From contig CAKXXW010000002.1 of assembly GCA_934378145.1 (NCBI GenBank), forward strand, positions 1 through 64,000: a stretch of DNA of 64,000 nt, read 5' to 3'. The notes under the pieces are model-generated. The model made no database searches. It was not told the DNA's origin and saw nothing but the letters and a program-made list of their open reading frames with translations. Source of the DNA: an uncultured Eubacteriales bacterium. GTDB taxonomy: Bacteria; Bacillota; Clostridia; Oscillospirales; CAG-272. A program made the translations under genes and the position numbers. Shown here piece after piece: positions 52,295 to 63,501 of this stretch (the first letter of the stretch is position 1; each line of letters starts with the position of its first letter).

Positions 52295-53827
52295 TTATCC
52301 GAGTCTTTTCTTAACTATCAGCGCGGCACCTGTCCCGCAAAGCAGGGTCAAAAGAAGTGCCTGCGATGCCGAAAAGCCCGCACAGCCACCGCCCCCGTTA
52401 TCCTGACCGTCTTCGGGATCCGCCGACGCGATGACCTGAATATCGCTGTTATCGGAAATATCATCACTGTCCTGCACCGTCGCCGTGATCGGGACAGCCT
52501 CATATACCGCCGTGTATTTCCGATTTCTGACAGCCTCGTCGTCAAACCAGATGTTCCATTCCTTGAAGATGTAATCGAACTCTCCGTCCGACGGGCGCAC
52601 GGGATGCTCGGCTTCCTTGACTTTATCACCGTAGTTGTAGACCGTTTTTTCAAGCAGAGTGCCGTCGTAGTCGTAAAATTCCACGGTGATCTTTCTCGGC
52701 TCGTAAACGGCGTAAAGCGTCATGTTTTCGGTGAGCTTCACCTTGCTTCCCGCGACATATTCGGCTTTAGTTGCGCCCTTTTCCTTCGCCCAGCCGAGGA
52801 ATATCTTTCCCATAATGACCGGAGTCTTCGTCGGTATGACGATCTCTTTGTCCGGAAGGGTGCTTATCGGTTCGATCGAGGTGTCGGAGTCCCCGCAATC
52901 AAAGCTCAGAGAATATCTGACCTTTCCCGAAGGCTGAACATAGGTCAGATAGACCCAGCCGCTCTTGCCGCCGTACTCGGTCTTTCCCCAATCGCCCGAC
53001 GCCTCGGTTATGTAGAGGTCTTCGCCCTTCGGCACTCCGGAAACGACAGACGACGAAGTGGTCGCCTCCGACCTCATATTGAGGGAGGACGCCGTAACGG
53101 TGTAATATCCCGGCTCTATGTAACCGCTGCTGTGCGGGAAGTCGGAATAATCGCCCTGCGCTCCCGTGTATGCGGGCGAGGCGTATCCTACAATATATGT
53201 ATTCGTTTTCGCGTACGAGCGGTAGTTTACAAGCCCGCGAGAGGTGTTGCCCTCTATCGCGTAGACATTTTTACTGTCGGTCCCGACAACGATGCCTATA
53301 TGCGAGGCGTGCCTCCTGTCGGCTCCGGCAGTCAGATAAAATATAAGGTCGCCGGCTGTCGGCTCATAACCCGAAGCCCGCGTATGGTAGCGAGATTTTG
53401 AAATGAAATCGTCAACAAATTTGTCGCAGCTCACCGAATTTATGATGACCGAGGTCGAAATCTTCGCCTGCCGCGCGCACCATGTGACAAAGGAGGCGCA
53501 CCAATAATAGCTGTATGTATCGTTGTTGCTGTAAGTGTATCTGTTTCCGTAGTTATACTCAACATAATTGCCTGTCCCGCTCCAGTTGTCCCCGCCGAAA
53601 TCGGCTTTGCTGTTCCCCTCGTGGTAGCCGAGCTGCGAGATCGCGACATTGAGTATATCCCGCCGCTGATCTCCGGTAAGCTCCACCGCGCAGAGCCTTT
53701 CATAGAATCTGCTCTTCTTGTATGTATCGGTAACATCGGTCGAGGGCGAGAGCGCCGACACGCACAGCGGCAGAAGCAGGAACAAAAATACCAATGCCGC
53801 AGACATACAAAGAATTCTTCTTTTCAT
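52295..53827 (-). CDS. secreted CHAP/SH3 domain protein with InlB-type repeats
   Basis: Exported 510-residue protein from MKRRILCMSAALVFLF, the start with GGGAGG before it. After the signal peptide (to about 27): a CHAP-type cysteine amidase domain (about 40-210, catalytic Cys in YYWCASFVTWCARQ, His in RHASHIGIVVG), an SH3b domain (about 230-290, SSLNMRSEATTSS and SGWVYLTYVQP), two Listeria-Bacteroides (InlB-like) repeats (about 295-440, WAKEKGATKAEYVAGSKV and the last repeat EWNIWFDDEA), and a C-terminal hydrophobic anchor ending VKKRLG. Peptidoglycan hydrolase bound to the cell surface. Confidence 0.82.
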   Translation of the reverse strand: MKRRILCMSAALVFLFLLLPLCVSALSPSTDVTDTYKKSRFYERLCAVELTGDQRRDILNVAISQLGYHEGNSKADFGGDNWSGTGNYVEYNYGNRYTYSNNDTYSYYWCASFVTWCARQAKISTSVIINSVSCDKFVDDFISKSRYHTRASGYEPTAGDLIFYLTAGADRRHASHIGIVVGTDSKNVYAIEGNTSRGLVNYRSYAKTNTYIVGYASPAYTGAQGDYSDFPHSSGYIEPGYYTVTASSLNMRSEATTSSSVVSGVPKGEDLYITEASGDWGKTEYGGKSGWVYLTYVQPSGKVRYSLSFDCGDSDTSIEPISTLPDKEIVIPTKTPVIMGKIFLGWAKEKGATKAEYVAGSKVKLTENMTLYAVYEPRKITVEFYDYDGTLLEKTVYNYGDKVKEAEHPVRPSDGEFDYIFKEWNIWFDDEAVRNRKYTAVYEAVPITATVQDSDDISDNSDIQVIASADPEDGQDNGGGGCAGFSASQALLLTLLCGTGAALIVKKRLG

Positions 53828-53901
53828 ATAATTCGCCTCCCTGCCTTGATTATAGCAATTTTTCCGCCGTTTGTAAACCACCCCGCGGATATTGGCGGAA
53901 A

Positions 53902-54642
53902 TTACCTGCCGAGGAAGAAGTCGAGCGCCTTCGGCAGCCAAGCATCCCAGAGCCGCCATTCATGCTCGCCGGGACACTCCGAATACCTGTAATCAAAGCC
54001 CTTGTTTCCGATAAATTCACGGAATTCCCTGTTCTGACCGTAAAGGAAGTCCTCCGTGCCGCAGAACTGAAGAAGGCGCGGGCGCGGCAGGTCATTTTTT
54101 ATCAGCTCATCGACAAGGTAAAAGAGATTATCGTGATCGGGGGCTTTGGTAAGATCGGGACCGTAGAGCAGTTTCGCAAGCTCTGTTTTATCGGGTTCGG
54201 TCACATATGTGTGAGCGCAGAGGCATCCCGACATACTACAGGCAGCGGAAAAGACCTCCGGATTGCGGAGTGCGATCTTGAAGGCTCCGTAACCTCCCAT
54301 CGAAAGTCCCGCGGCGAATGTCGCCTCCCTCTTACCGCTGAGTGCAAAAAGCTTATGGGAATGTGCAAAAAGTTCCTCCGTGATAAAAGTATAGATAGCC
54401 TCTCCGTATGCCATATCGGTGTAGAAACTGTTGCCGCCGTCGGGCATTATCAGTGCGATCCCGCGTTCCTCCGCATATCGAATGCACCTCGAATTTCGCA
54501 CCCATGAGGACTGGTCGCCGCTGTATCCGTGAAGAAGATAGACTACCGGAATGTCGGCGGATACCTTTTCGGGTATTACCGCCAGATATGTTGTGTCCGA
54601 GTGGAGGACTGCCGATTTGAAGTTGCATGTAAGAAGAGCCAT
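53902..54642 (-). CDS. alpha/beta-hydrolase esterase (EstA/esterase D-like)
   Basis: The 246-residue esterase of the PF00756 type has VYLLHGYSGDQSSW, the nucleophile Ser in GLSMGGYGAF, the catalytic Asp in CGTEDFLYGQ and His in GEHEWRLWD. Start at MALLTCNFKS after GGAAAGGGATCACTGAT. No signal peptide; similar proteins act on acetylated sugar or tributyrin esters. 74 bases upstream of the CHAP gene on the same strand. Confidence 0.88.
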   Translation of the reverse strand: MALLTCNFKSAVLHSDTTYLAVIPEKVSADIPVVYLLHGYSGDQSSWVRNSRCIRYAEERGIALIMPDGGNSFYTDMAYGEAIYTFITEELFAHSHKLFALSGKREATFAAGLSMGGYGAFKIALRNPEVFSAACSMSGCLCAHTYVTEPDKTELAKLLYGPDLTKAPDHDNLFYLVDELIKNDLPRPRLLQFCGTEDFLYGQNREFREFIGNKGFDYRYSECPGEHEWRLWDAWLPKALDFFLGR

Positions 54643-54687
54643 ATCAGTGATCCCTTTCCGTTCTTTCATAATTTTATTTTTTCTTAG

Positions 54688-54716
54688 ATTATACCGCTTA
54701 TCGGCGGCGATGTCAA
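54688..54716 (-). promoter_or_regulatory. promoter of the esterase gene
   Basis: On the minus strand TTGACA (54716-54711) and TATAAT (54693-54688), 17 bases apart, both perfect. Divergent from the nagA promoter. Confidence 0.8.
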
Positions 54717-54746
54717 GAAAAAATAGGTCGACAGGTTTTTTTGCTC

Positions 54747-54775
54747 TTGTAAAATCCCGAAATAACTGCTATAAT
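54747..54775 (+). promoter_or_regulatory. promoter of the nagA operon
   Basis: TTGTAA (54747-54752) and TATAAT (54770-54775), 17 bases apart, about 30 bases before the nagA ATG. Confidence 0.7.
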
Positions 54776-54806
54776 AATATTATTCTCGCGGAAAGGAGTG
54801 CCACAG

Positions 54807-55943
54807 ATGAACACAGTCATTGAAAACGCGGTGATATGCGACACCGAAAACATGACCCTTCACAGAGGCAGCATATCATTTTCGGACGGGATCGTCGGGG
54901 ACAGACAGGACGGCGACACCGACCTTCTTATCGACGCGGAGGGCGCCTTCGTCATCCCGGGATTTGTCGATGTCCACACACACGGCAGAGCGGGATACGA
55001 TTTCTGCTCGGCAAGTGAAGAAGGCATGAAAGAGGCGGCAACGAGCTACCTTTCCGTCGGCACGACAACTCTGATGCCGACCCTTGCCTCGGCTCCTTAC
55101 GAAGAACTTCTCGCCGCCGCCGACAGGATAAATTCGATCAGGGGCAACACGGGCGGTGCGAACTTTGCCGGTATCCACCTTGAAGGCAGATACCTTAACC
55201 CCGACTTTCGAGGAGCGCACAAAAAAGAGCTCCTCGCCGCGCCCGACACGCGCGAGCTTGAAGAGCTGGTATTCCGAATGTGCCTCCCCTGCCATATAAG
55301 CGCCGCACTCGAGCTTGACGGCGGCGAAGAATTCGCAAAGAAGGCAAAAGTCCTCGGCGCAACACTCGGACTCGGGCACACGGGCGCCGATTTTTCACGG
55401 GCTTATGAGCTTTACGAAAAGTACGCGATCAGTTTCACGCATCTTTTCAACGCAATGCCGCCGATACATCATCGGGCGGGCGGAGCGGCGGTCGCGGGAC
55501 TTGAATCGGGAGCCTTCTGCGAACTTATCTGCGACGGTATGCACATCTCGCCCGAAATGGTAAGGCTCGCATATACCTGTCTGACCCCTGAACGGCTCGT
55601 ACTTATCACCGACTCGATGGAGGCTGCCGGTTGTCCCGACGGCGATTACACGATAGCCGGCTCGCCCTGCAAGGTAAAAGACGGAAAAGCGCTAACCCCC
55701 GAGGGCAAGCTCGCGGGAAGCACGCTCGATCTGAAAACAGCCGTCGAGAATCTTATGAGATTCTGCGGCGCGGGACTTGCCGAAGCGGTAAGGTGCGCAA
55801 CCCTGAATCCCGCGCGCGAGGTCGGGATCGAAAGCACGGTAGGCTCTCTCCGTCCCGGCAAACACGCCGACGCACTGATCGTCCGCGAAAACTCAGGCAA
55901 ACTCATTATTGAAAAAACATTTATCGGAGGCATACAGGTATGA
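54807..55943 (+). CDS. nagA: N-acetylglucosamine-6-phosphate deacetylase
   Basis: Removes acetate from GlcNAc-6-phosphate in wall recycling and chitin use. The 378-residue amidohydrolase has GFVDVHTHGRAGYDF (HxH metal motif), HLEGRYLNPDFRGAH (metal Glu), LGHTGADF, THLFNAMPPIHHR and the catalytic Asp in ITDSMEAAG. Start at the ATG after AGGAG; a GTG three codons upstream is less likely. The usual partner nagB is absent. It overlaps a membrane protein gene by ATGA. Confidence 0.95.
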   Translation: MNTVIENAVICDTENMTLHRGSISFSDGIVGDRQDGDTDLLIDAEGAFVIPGFVDVHTHGRAGYDFCSASEEGMKEAATSYLSVGTTTLMPTLASAPYEELLAAADRINSIRGNTGGANFAGIHLEGRYLNPDFRGAHKKELLAAPDTRELEELVFRMCLPCHISAALELDGGEEFAKKAKVLGATLGLGHTGADFSRAYELYEKYAISFTHLFNAMPPIHHRAGGAAVAGLESGAFCELICDGMHISPEMVRLAYTCLTPERLVLITDSMEAAGCPDGDYTIAGSPCKVKDGKALTPEGKLAGSTLDLKTAVENLMRFCGAGLAEAVRCATLNPAREVGIESTVGSLRPGKHADALIVRENSGKLIIEKTFIGGIQV

Positions 55944-56744
55944 ACGCTGTAAAGACCGACAGAGATCCCGCAAGGGTACCGCACCTCGTAAAGCCGGCAA
56001 AAGCCGCGGCAAGGCTTGCGATTTCGGATCACGGGACAAGGCTGACGCTCGTCTTTTCGCTTATGATATGCGGCGCCGCCGTGATCTGCCTGTTTATGGC
56101 TGCGGCAGCCTTCACATATGCCTTTTCGGTGATGACCGACGATGCCCTTCCGCAAGCGGCATACAGCACAGCAGACATTGTTTCGCTCCTTCCGATACTG
56201 CTCGTATCGGCGCCTCTCTGCCTCGGATTTTACCGGATGGCGGTCAGAGCCTCACATGGTGAGAGCATCGGACTTTCCGAGACATTCAGGTATTTCTCGT
56301 CATTTCCGCTCGCAGCAAAGAGCTGGCTCGTCGGGATCATAGCGACCTTTCCGGTGATCTTCGGCGTCACAGCGTATTCGCTCGCCGATCTCTTACCCGA
56401 GGGTGACGCTTCGGAGCTTGTCAGGTTTATGTTCATCCCGATAGTGCTGATATTTCTCTGCGCGATAAACCTTCTATCGCTCCCGACGGCATACTCATTT
56501 ATATGCTCGGACGATTCAAACCCGTTAAAATGCTTTGCCGTATCGGTAAAGGCATCATCAAAAAGGAAACTTTCCGTCCTCGGTCTGAGGTTCGGTTTCC
56601 TGCCGCTGATGCTTCTCTCACTCTGCACGGTCGGCGTACTGTTTCTGATCTACACGATCCCTTATATGACGACGGCGGAGATATACTTATCCGAAATGAT
56701 TCTCTCGGACAGATCTCAAATAAATTCAACGGAGGATAAAACCC

Positions 56745-56752
<8 letters not shown>
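55940..56752 (+). CDS. polytopic membrane protein (DUF975-like)
   Basis: The 270-residue protein has about five or six hydrophobic segments (about 36-60, 80-98, 124-145, 165-187, 215-240) and polar N- and C-termini. The segment FRYFSSFPLAAKSWLVGIIATF and the general layout are like DUF975/GlpM-type bacterial membrane proteins, but no single motif allows a firm call. Start overlaps the nagA stop; its end overlaps the metG start by eight bases, so the three genes are coupled. Confidence 0.6.
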
Positions 56753-58759
<2,007 letters not shown>

Positions 58760-58763
<4 letters not shown>

Positions 58764-59548
58764 GATTCTTCGACACACACGCGCATTACACCGACGAGCG
58801 CTTTTCGGAGGAATATCCGGGCGGCGCCGATGCCCTGCTTCCGGAGATATTTGCCTCGGGAGTGGAATATATAGTCAACGCGGCAACAAATGTAAAAAAT
58901 TCCGCCGAAGTCATAGCTCAGGCGAAAAAATACCCCGGGATGTTCGCCGCCGTCGGCATCCATCCGGAGGATTGCCCGACGCTCCCAGACATTGACGGTG
59001 AGCTTGCCGCGCTCACTTCCCTGCTTGAAAACAGGAAGGAAAACAAGATAGTTGCCGTCGGAGAGATAGGACTTGACTACTATTGGGACAAGGATCACAA
59101 AGAGCTTCAGAAAGAGTACCTTGACAGGCAGCTCGGGCTTGCGGAAAGGTTTTCCCTTCCCGCTGTTATACATGACCGCGAGGCTCACGGAGACTGCTTT
59201 GAAGCGATCCTTCGCCACCCGAAAGCCTTCGGCGTCCTTCACAGCTTCAGCGGAAGCGCCGAGCTTGCCCTCGAATATGTGAAACGCGGTTGGTATATCT
59301 CCTTTTCGGGGGTCGTGAGCTTCAAAAATGCCCGAAAAACGAGAGAAGTCGCCGCCGTCGTTCCGGAGGATCGGATGCTCATCGAGACTGACTGCCCCTA
59401 CCTCGCGCCCGAGCCGAACAGGGGAAAGCTCAACCGATCGGACTACCTCGTTTATACACTTTCTGCGCTCGCCGAGGCAAAACAGACCGACAAAGAAGTC
59501 CTCGGCAGTGTGATTTTTGAAAATTCCAGAAGAATATTTGGTGTTTGA
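58760..59548 (+). CDS. tatD: TatD family hydrolase
   Basis: Metal-dependent deoxyribonuclease, 262 residues. Motifs in order: FFDTHAHYTD, VGEIGLDYYWDKD, VIHDREAHGD, LHSFSGSAE and ETDCPYLAPEPNRG. All metal ligands appear intact. Coupled to metG by overlap; a promoter for the next gene starts 24 bases after its stop. Confidence 0.95.
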
Positions 59549-59571
59549 CCCAAAAAAATCAATTTTAGCCC

Positions 59572-59600
59572 TTGCAATTTGTGCAACATTGTTGTATAAT
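59572..59600 (+). promoter_or_regulatory. promoter of the EF-G paralogue
   Basis: TTGCAA (59572-59577) and TATAAT (59595-59600), 17 bases apart. The spacer holds the small palindrome CAACA-T-TGTTG (59584-59594), which could bind a regulator. A leader of about 68 bases follows. Confidence 0.75.
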
Positions 59601-59674
59601 AGCTCTTGTGGCTGCAAAAAAAATTATTATATATACGCCCGGATAAGTGGCACGGGACACAAGGAGGATTTTCA

Positions 59675-61735
59675 ATGGCAAAAGTTCAATCGGATATGAT
59701 CAGAAATGTTGCTCTGCTCGGACACGGCGGAAGCGGCAAAACATCTCTCGCCGAGGCTATGCTTTACATAAGCGGCGGAACAGACCGCTTAGGCAAGACC
59801 CCCGACGGAAACACCGTATGTGACTACGATCCCGAGGAGCAGAAGCGCGGCTTCTCCATCTCCACGGCGCTGGCTCCCGTTATGTGGAACGGAGCGAAGA
59901 TAAATGTTCTCGACACCCCCGGATTCCTTGATTTCGTGGGCGAAGTTTCCCAGGCACTCAGAGTCGCCGGCCTCGCCGTCATCACGGTCGACGCGAAGGC
60001 GGGTATGGAGGTCGGAACCGAGCTTGCATGGGACAACGCGACCGAAGCAGGCCTGCCGAAGGCTTTCTTCGTAAACAAATTCGACGATCCCGAGGCCCGC
60101 TTCAAACGCGTCCTCACTCAGCTCCACGACAAGTACGGCTCGGCTGTCTGCCCCATCACCGTTCCGACGGTCGAAAACGGACAGGTCACAGGCTTCCTCG
60201 ACCTTCTCGATATGAAGGATTACAGCTATGACAACAAGGGCAACTACACCTCGAAGGATATTCCCGACGCCTTCAAAGCCGAGGCTGATGAATACCACAA
60301 TATGCTTCTCGAAGCCGTCGCCGGAACCGATGAAGAGCTTATGATGAAGTATTTTGACGGCGAAGAGATCACCCGCGACGAGGCGGTCAAGGCTCTCCAC
60401 GACGGCGTTGTGAGAAATGAGATCGTTCCCGTATTCTGCGGATCCGCCGGCAAGCTCTGGGGCGTCCGCAACCTGCTCGACACGATAGTCGATACCTTCC
60501 CGCGCTTCACCGCGAGAGAGTATGAGAGAGGTGCCGACGGCGAAAAGATAAAGATCGACGAGAACGGTGAGACCGCTATCTTCGTGTTCAAGACGGTCGC
60601 CGACCCGTTCGTCGGTAAGATGTCGTTCTTCAAGGTCATGAACGGCACCCTCAAGCGCGATATGGTACTGAAGAACACCACGACCGGTATGCAGGAAAAG
60701 ATGGCTCACATTTATGTGATGAAGGGCAAGACACAGACAGAGGTCGACGAGCTTGCCTGCGGCGATATCGGTATGATCGCAAAGCTCGCAAATACCAACA
60801 CAAACGACACCCTCACAGCCGGTGCGGAGATCTCCTACGCTCCTACGGTATATCCGAAGCCCTTCATGGAGATGGCTATCACGCCGCTTGCAAAGGGAGA
60901 CGAGGACAAGATCTCGCAGGGTATCACAAAGCTGCTTGAAGAAGACCGCACCCTCAAATACGAAAATAACCCCGAGACAAAGCAGATGGTCATCTCGGGG
61001 ATCGGAGATATGCACCTTGATGTCGTCGTATCGAAGCTGAAGAACCGCTTCGGCACCTCCGTCAAGCTCGAAACACCGAAGATCCCCTACCGTGAGACCA
61101 TTAAGAAAGCCGTCGATGTCGAAGGCAAGCACAAAAAGCAGTCGGGCGGTCACGGTCAGTACGGTCATGTAAAGATCAAGTTCGCTCCCGGCGAGGGCGA
61201 CGGACTCACCTTCACCGAAACGGTCTTCGGCGGAGCTGTTCCGAAGAACTTCTTCCCCGCCGTCGAAAAGGGTCTGCTTGAGGCTATGCAGTGCGGTGTT
61301 GCGGGTTACCCGATGGTCGGACTTGCCGCAAACCTCTATGACGGCTCCTACCACCCGGTCGACTCCAACGAGCTTTCCTTCAAGGTCGCGGCATCCCTTG
61401 CGTACAAGAAGTGCCTTGAGACCGCGAACCCGATCCTTCTCGAGCCTGTCGGTGAGATGAAGGTCCTCGTCCCCGAAAGTATGGTCGGTGATGTTATGGG
61501 CGACCTCAACAAGCGCCGCGCAAGAGTTATGGGTATGACTCCTTCCGAGACGAAGAAGGGCTACACGGTCGTTGAAGCCGAGGCTCCGAAGTCCGAGATC
61601 CTTGATTACCCGATCGCGCTCCGCGCCATGACGCAGGGACGCGGCTCCTACGATTACAAGTTCGTCCGCTACGAGGAAGTCCCCGCCGCGAACGCACAGA
61701 AGATCGTCGAAGCTTACAAGAAATCTCAGGAATAA
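59675..61735 (+). CDS. elongation factor G-like GTPase (FusA2 type)
   Basis: The 686-residue translational GTPase starts MAKVQSDMIRNVALLG after AAGGAGGATTTTCA. G1 GHGGSGKTS (16-24), G3 DTPGFLDF, and G4 NKFD where canonical EF-G has NKMD. Domain IV is present (KKQSGGHGQYGHVKIKF) and the C-terminus has the EF-G fold. The switch region reads DYDPEEQKRGFSIST rather than the usual QERGITI, so it is the second EF-G type common in Clostridia rather than the main translocase. It stands alone with its own promoter, not in the str operon. Role inferred: recycling or stress translocation. Confidence 0.88.
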   Translation: MAKVQSDMIRNVALLGHGGSGKTSLAEAMLYISGGTDRLGKTPDGNTVCDYDPEEQKRGFSISTALAPVMWNGAKINVLDTPGFLDFVGEVSQALRVAGLAVITVDAKAGMEVGTELAWDNATEAGLPKAFFVNKFDDPEARFKRVLTQLHDKYGSAVCPITVPTVENGQVTGFLDLLDMKDYSYDNKGNYTSKDIPDAFKAEADEYHNMLLEAVAGTDEELMMKYFDGEEITRDEAVKALHDGVVRNEIVPVFCGSAGKLWGVRNLLDTIVDTFPRFTAREYERGADGEKIKIDENGETAIFVFKTVADPFVGKMSFFKVMNGTLKRDMVLKNTTTGMQEKMAHIYVMKGKTQTEVDELACGDIGMIAKLANTNTNDTLTAGAEISYAPTVYPKPFMEMAITPLAKGDEDKISQGITKLLEEDRTLKYENNPETKQMVISGIGDMHLDVVVSKLKNRFGTSVKLETPKIPYRETIKKAVDVEGKHKKQSGGHGQYGHVKIKFAPGEGDGLTFTETVFGGAVPKNFFPAVEKGLLEAMQCGVAGYPMVGLAANLYDGSYHPVDSNELSFKVAASLAYKKCLETANPILLEPVGEMKVLVPESMVGDVMGDLNKRRARVMGMTPSETKKGYTVVEAEAPKSEILDYPIALRAMTQGRGSYDYKFVRYEEVPAANAQKIVEAYKKSQE

Positions 61736-61745
61736 TAAATTTCAG

Positions 61746-61790
61746 ATAGCCAAAGCCCGCGGAAATTCCCGCGGGCTTTGGCTATTTCTT
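61746..61790 (+). terminator. rho-independent terminator
   Basis: Arms of 17 bases (61746-61762 and 61769-61785, ATAGCCAAAGCCCGCGG and its complement) followed by TTCTTTTC. The right arm overlaps the stop codon of the convergent deacetylase gene. Confidence 0.8.
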
Positions 61791-62480
61791 TTCTTCGATA
61801 AGTCGGCTGACCGTGACAAAGGTGTATCCCTCGTCAAGCAGGCGCGGAATGATTATTTTCAGTGCCTCTATCGTATGGCAGCTCTTAGTGACATAATCGT
61901 GCATAAGGATTATGTCACCCGACTTCACATTCTTCATAACATTGCCGACGATCGTCGAGGTCGGCGTACCCGCCCAGTCACGGGTATCGACGCTCCAGAT
62001 TATCACCGAATATTCGCGGTCGGTCGACATTACCTTCACGGCGTCGTCGATCACTCCTTCGGGCGGTCTGAAAAGCACGGGAGCCTTTCCCGTGACCTTC
62101 TTTATCGCCGCCTCGCACTTTTCGACCTCTTTTTCAAGTCCGGCAAGGCTGAGATTCTTCACATGGGGATGAGTATAGGTGTGGTTCCCTATCTCGTGTC
62201 CCTCCTCGATCACGCGCCGCGAAACATCCGGATAATATTCGACATTGCTGCCGACCTCAAAAAAGGTCGCCTTGATCCCGTACTGCGCAAGGATATCAAG
62301 TATTATCGGCGTGTTTTTCGGGTGCGGTCCGTCGTCAAAGGTAAGAGCTATCAGCTTTTTGTCGTTTTTGCAGCTGCTGTAAACGCGACAGCCCGAGATC
62401 TCCGCCGACACCGGCAGAGCGGCATAAAAAAGCATCACCGACAGCATAAAAAGGCTTATAAGCCCTCTCCTGAGCCTCAT
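61782..62480 (-). CDS. polysaccharide deacetylase (NodB domain)
   Basis: Exported 232-residue carbohydrate esterase family 4 enzyme. Signal or anchor helix at about 5-27; then the NodB motifs ALTFDDGPHP (catalytic Asp and metal Asp), HTYTHPHV (metal His pair), LFRPPEG, and the C-terminal ILMHDY with the catalytic His. All are intact, so removal of acetyl groups from GlcNAc of peptidoglycan or chitin-like polymers is likely. Coupled to the PdaA-like gene upstream through ATGA. Confidence 0.9.
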   Translation of the reverse strand: MRLRRGLISLFMLSVMLFYAALPVSAEISGCRVYSSCKNDKKLIALTFDDGPHPKNTPIILDILAQYGIKATFFEVGSNVEYYPDVSRRVIEEGHEIGNHTYTHPHVKNLSLAGLEKEVEKCEAAIKKVTGKAPVLFRPPEGVIDDAVKVMSTDREYSVIIWSVDTRDWAGTPTSTIVGNVMKNVKSGDIILMHDYVTKSCHTIEALKIIIPRLLDEGYTFVTVSRLIEEKK

Positions 62481-63286
62481 TCGGACACCTCTTCGCGCGA
62501 AAGCCCTTCAAGCGTGCGGAAAGAGTAGCCCTGCGCCTTCAGTTCACGGATCACATCTCCGAGAACGGCAGCATTCGTCGCCGAGGTCGGGTGAAGCAGC
62601 ATTATCTCTCCGTTGTGGATGTTCGCAAGGATCTTCTTCTTTGCGACCTCCGGTGCCATCTGACGGCTGTTGTCCCAATCGGCGTAGGCAAAGCTCCAGA
62701 ACACCGTCTTGTATCCGAGTTCGGAGGCGAATCTCAGATTCTCCTCGCTGAATTTTCCCTCGGGCGGACGGTAGATCTTCGCCATTTCCTTGCCGGTAGT
62801 CTTACGATAAAGGTCGGAAAGCTCCGAAAGCTCAGCCGAAAATGTGTCAATATCGTGTATCGCCGTCATATTCTTATGATGTGCCGTGTGATTGCAGACG
62901 GCGTGCCCCTCGTTCGCCATACGAGCGACAAGCTCGGGATAAGCCTTCACGAGATGGATAAGAATAAAGAAAGAGCCGCAGACCTGCTCTGCTTTCAGAA
63001 CATCGAGTATCTTTTCGACATTCCCGTTCTCATATCCGGCATCAAATGTCAGGTAGATGACCTTCTCCGGCGAGTCATCTCCGTACCTCGGGTCAATATA
63101 ATAGCCCTCGTATTTTTCGATAAATTTCATCGACGGCTCGCAGGGCGGCTGCCTGTGGTCGGAATTTCTCATACAGTACCAGCCGTAAGCCTTCGTTGCG
63201 CTGCCCTCTCCCGTCGCACCGGTCGGCGACACAAGGGCTGCGCAGGTCAGCGTTGCGGCAAGCAAAAAAATTATGATCTTTTTCAT
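62477..63286 (-). CDS. delta-lactam-biosynthetic de-N-acetylase (PdaA-like)
   Basis: In Bacillus PdaA deacetylates muramic acid residues as a step in making muramic-delta-lactam of the spore cortex. This 269-residue protein has a signal peptide (to about 25), the family-specific YLTFDAGYENGNVEKILD (Ala in place of the second Asp), NHTAHHKNMTAI, YRPPEGKFSEENL and LLHPTSATNAAVLGD. The pattern matches PdaA rather than general NodB. AGGAGGAAGACCCG precedes the ATG. Suggests the host can form spores or keeps a remnant of the pathway. Confidence 0.87.
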   Translation of the reverse strand: MKKIIIFLLAATLTCAALVSPTGATGEGSATKAYGWYCMRNSDHRQPPCEPSMKFIEKYEGYYIDPRYGDDSPEKVIYLTFDAGYENGNVEKILDVLKAEQVCGSFFILIHLVKAYPELVARMANEGHAVCNHTAHHKNMTAIHDIDTFSAELSELSDLYRKTTGKEMAKIYRPPEGKFSEENLRFASELGYKTVFWSFAYADWDNSRQMAPEVAKKKILANIHNGEIMLLHPTSATNAAVLGDVIRELKAQGYSFRTLEGLSREEVSE

Positions 63287-63501
63287 CGGGTCTTCCTCCT
63301 TCGGTTTACAAATATTTTTTCGTATCGAAAAGCCCGATATACAGGTAAAAATAAGCCTCTGTATTCAGCTTTTTTCATTCGAGAGCGAGAATTCCCCGCT
63401 TTCCTGCCGTAGGGAAAAGTGTCAGATTTTGTTTGCATACATAATATGGTATCGAAAGAGGTATCAAGCTGCCTCTTAATTCTGATAAGGAGGAAAAACC
63501 T
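63287..63501. other. intergenic region with divergent starts
   Basis: Holds the Shine-Dalgarno of the PdaA-like gene on the left and AAGGAGGAAAAACC of the next gene on the right. I see no clear TTGACA/TATAAT pair in it. CATAATA at 63440-63446 resembles the -10 of forespore sigma factors, but no matching -35 is seen. AT-rich, no obvious strong hairpin. Confidence 0.4.

Noticed and set aside
59789..61354. Long antisense reading frame (521 codons) on the minus strand opposite the EF-G paralogue
   Set aside because: It mirrors the codon pattern of the real gene, has no promoter or ribosome site and no recognisable motifs.
63417..63446. Sigma-G-type promoter before the cysteine-bearing gene
   Set aside because: CATAATA fits the -10 but no GAATA-like -35 is found at the correct distance.
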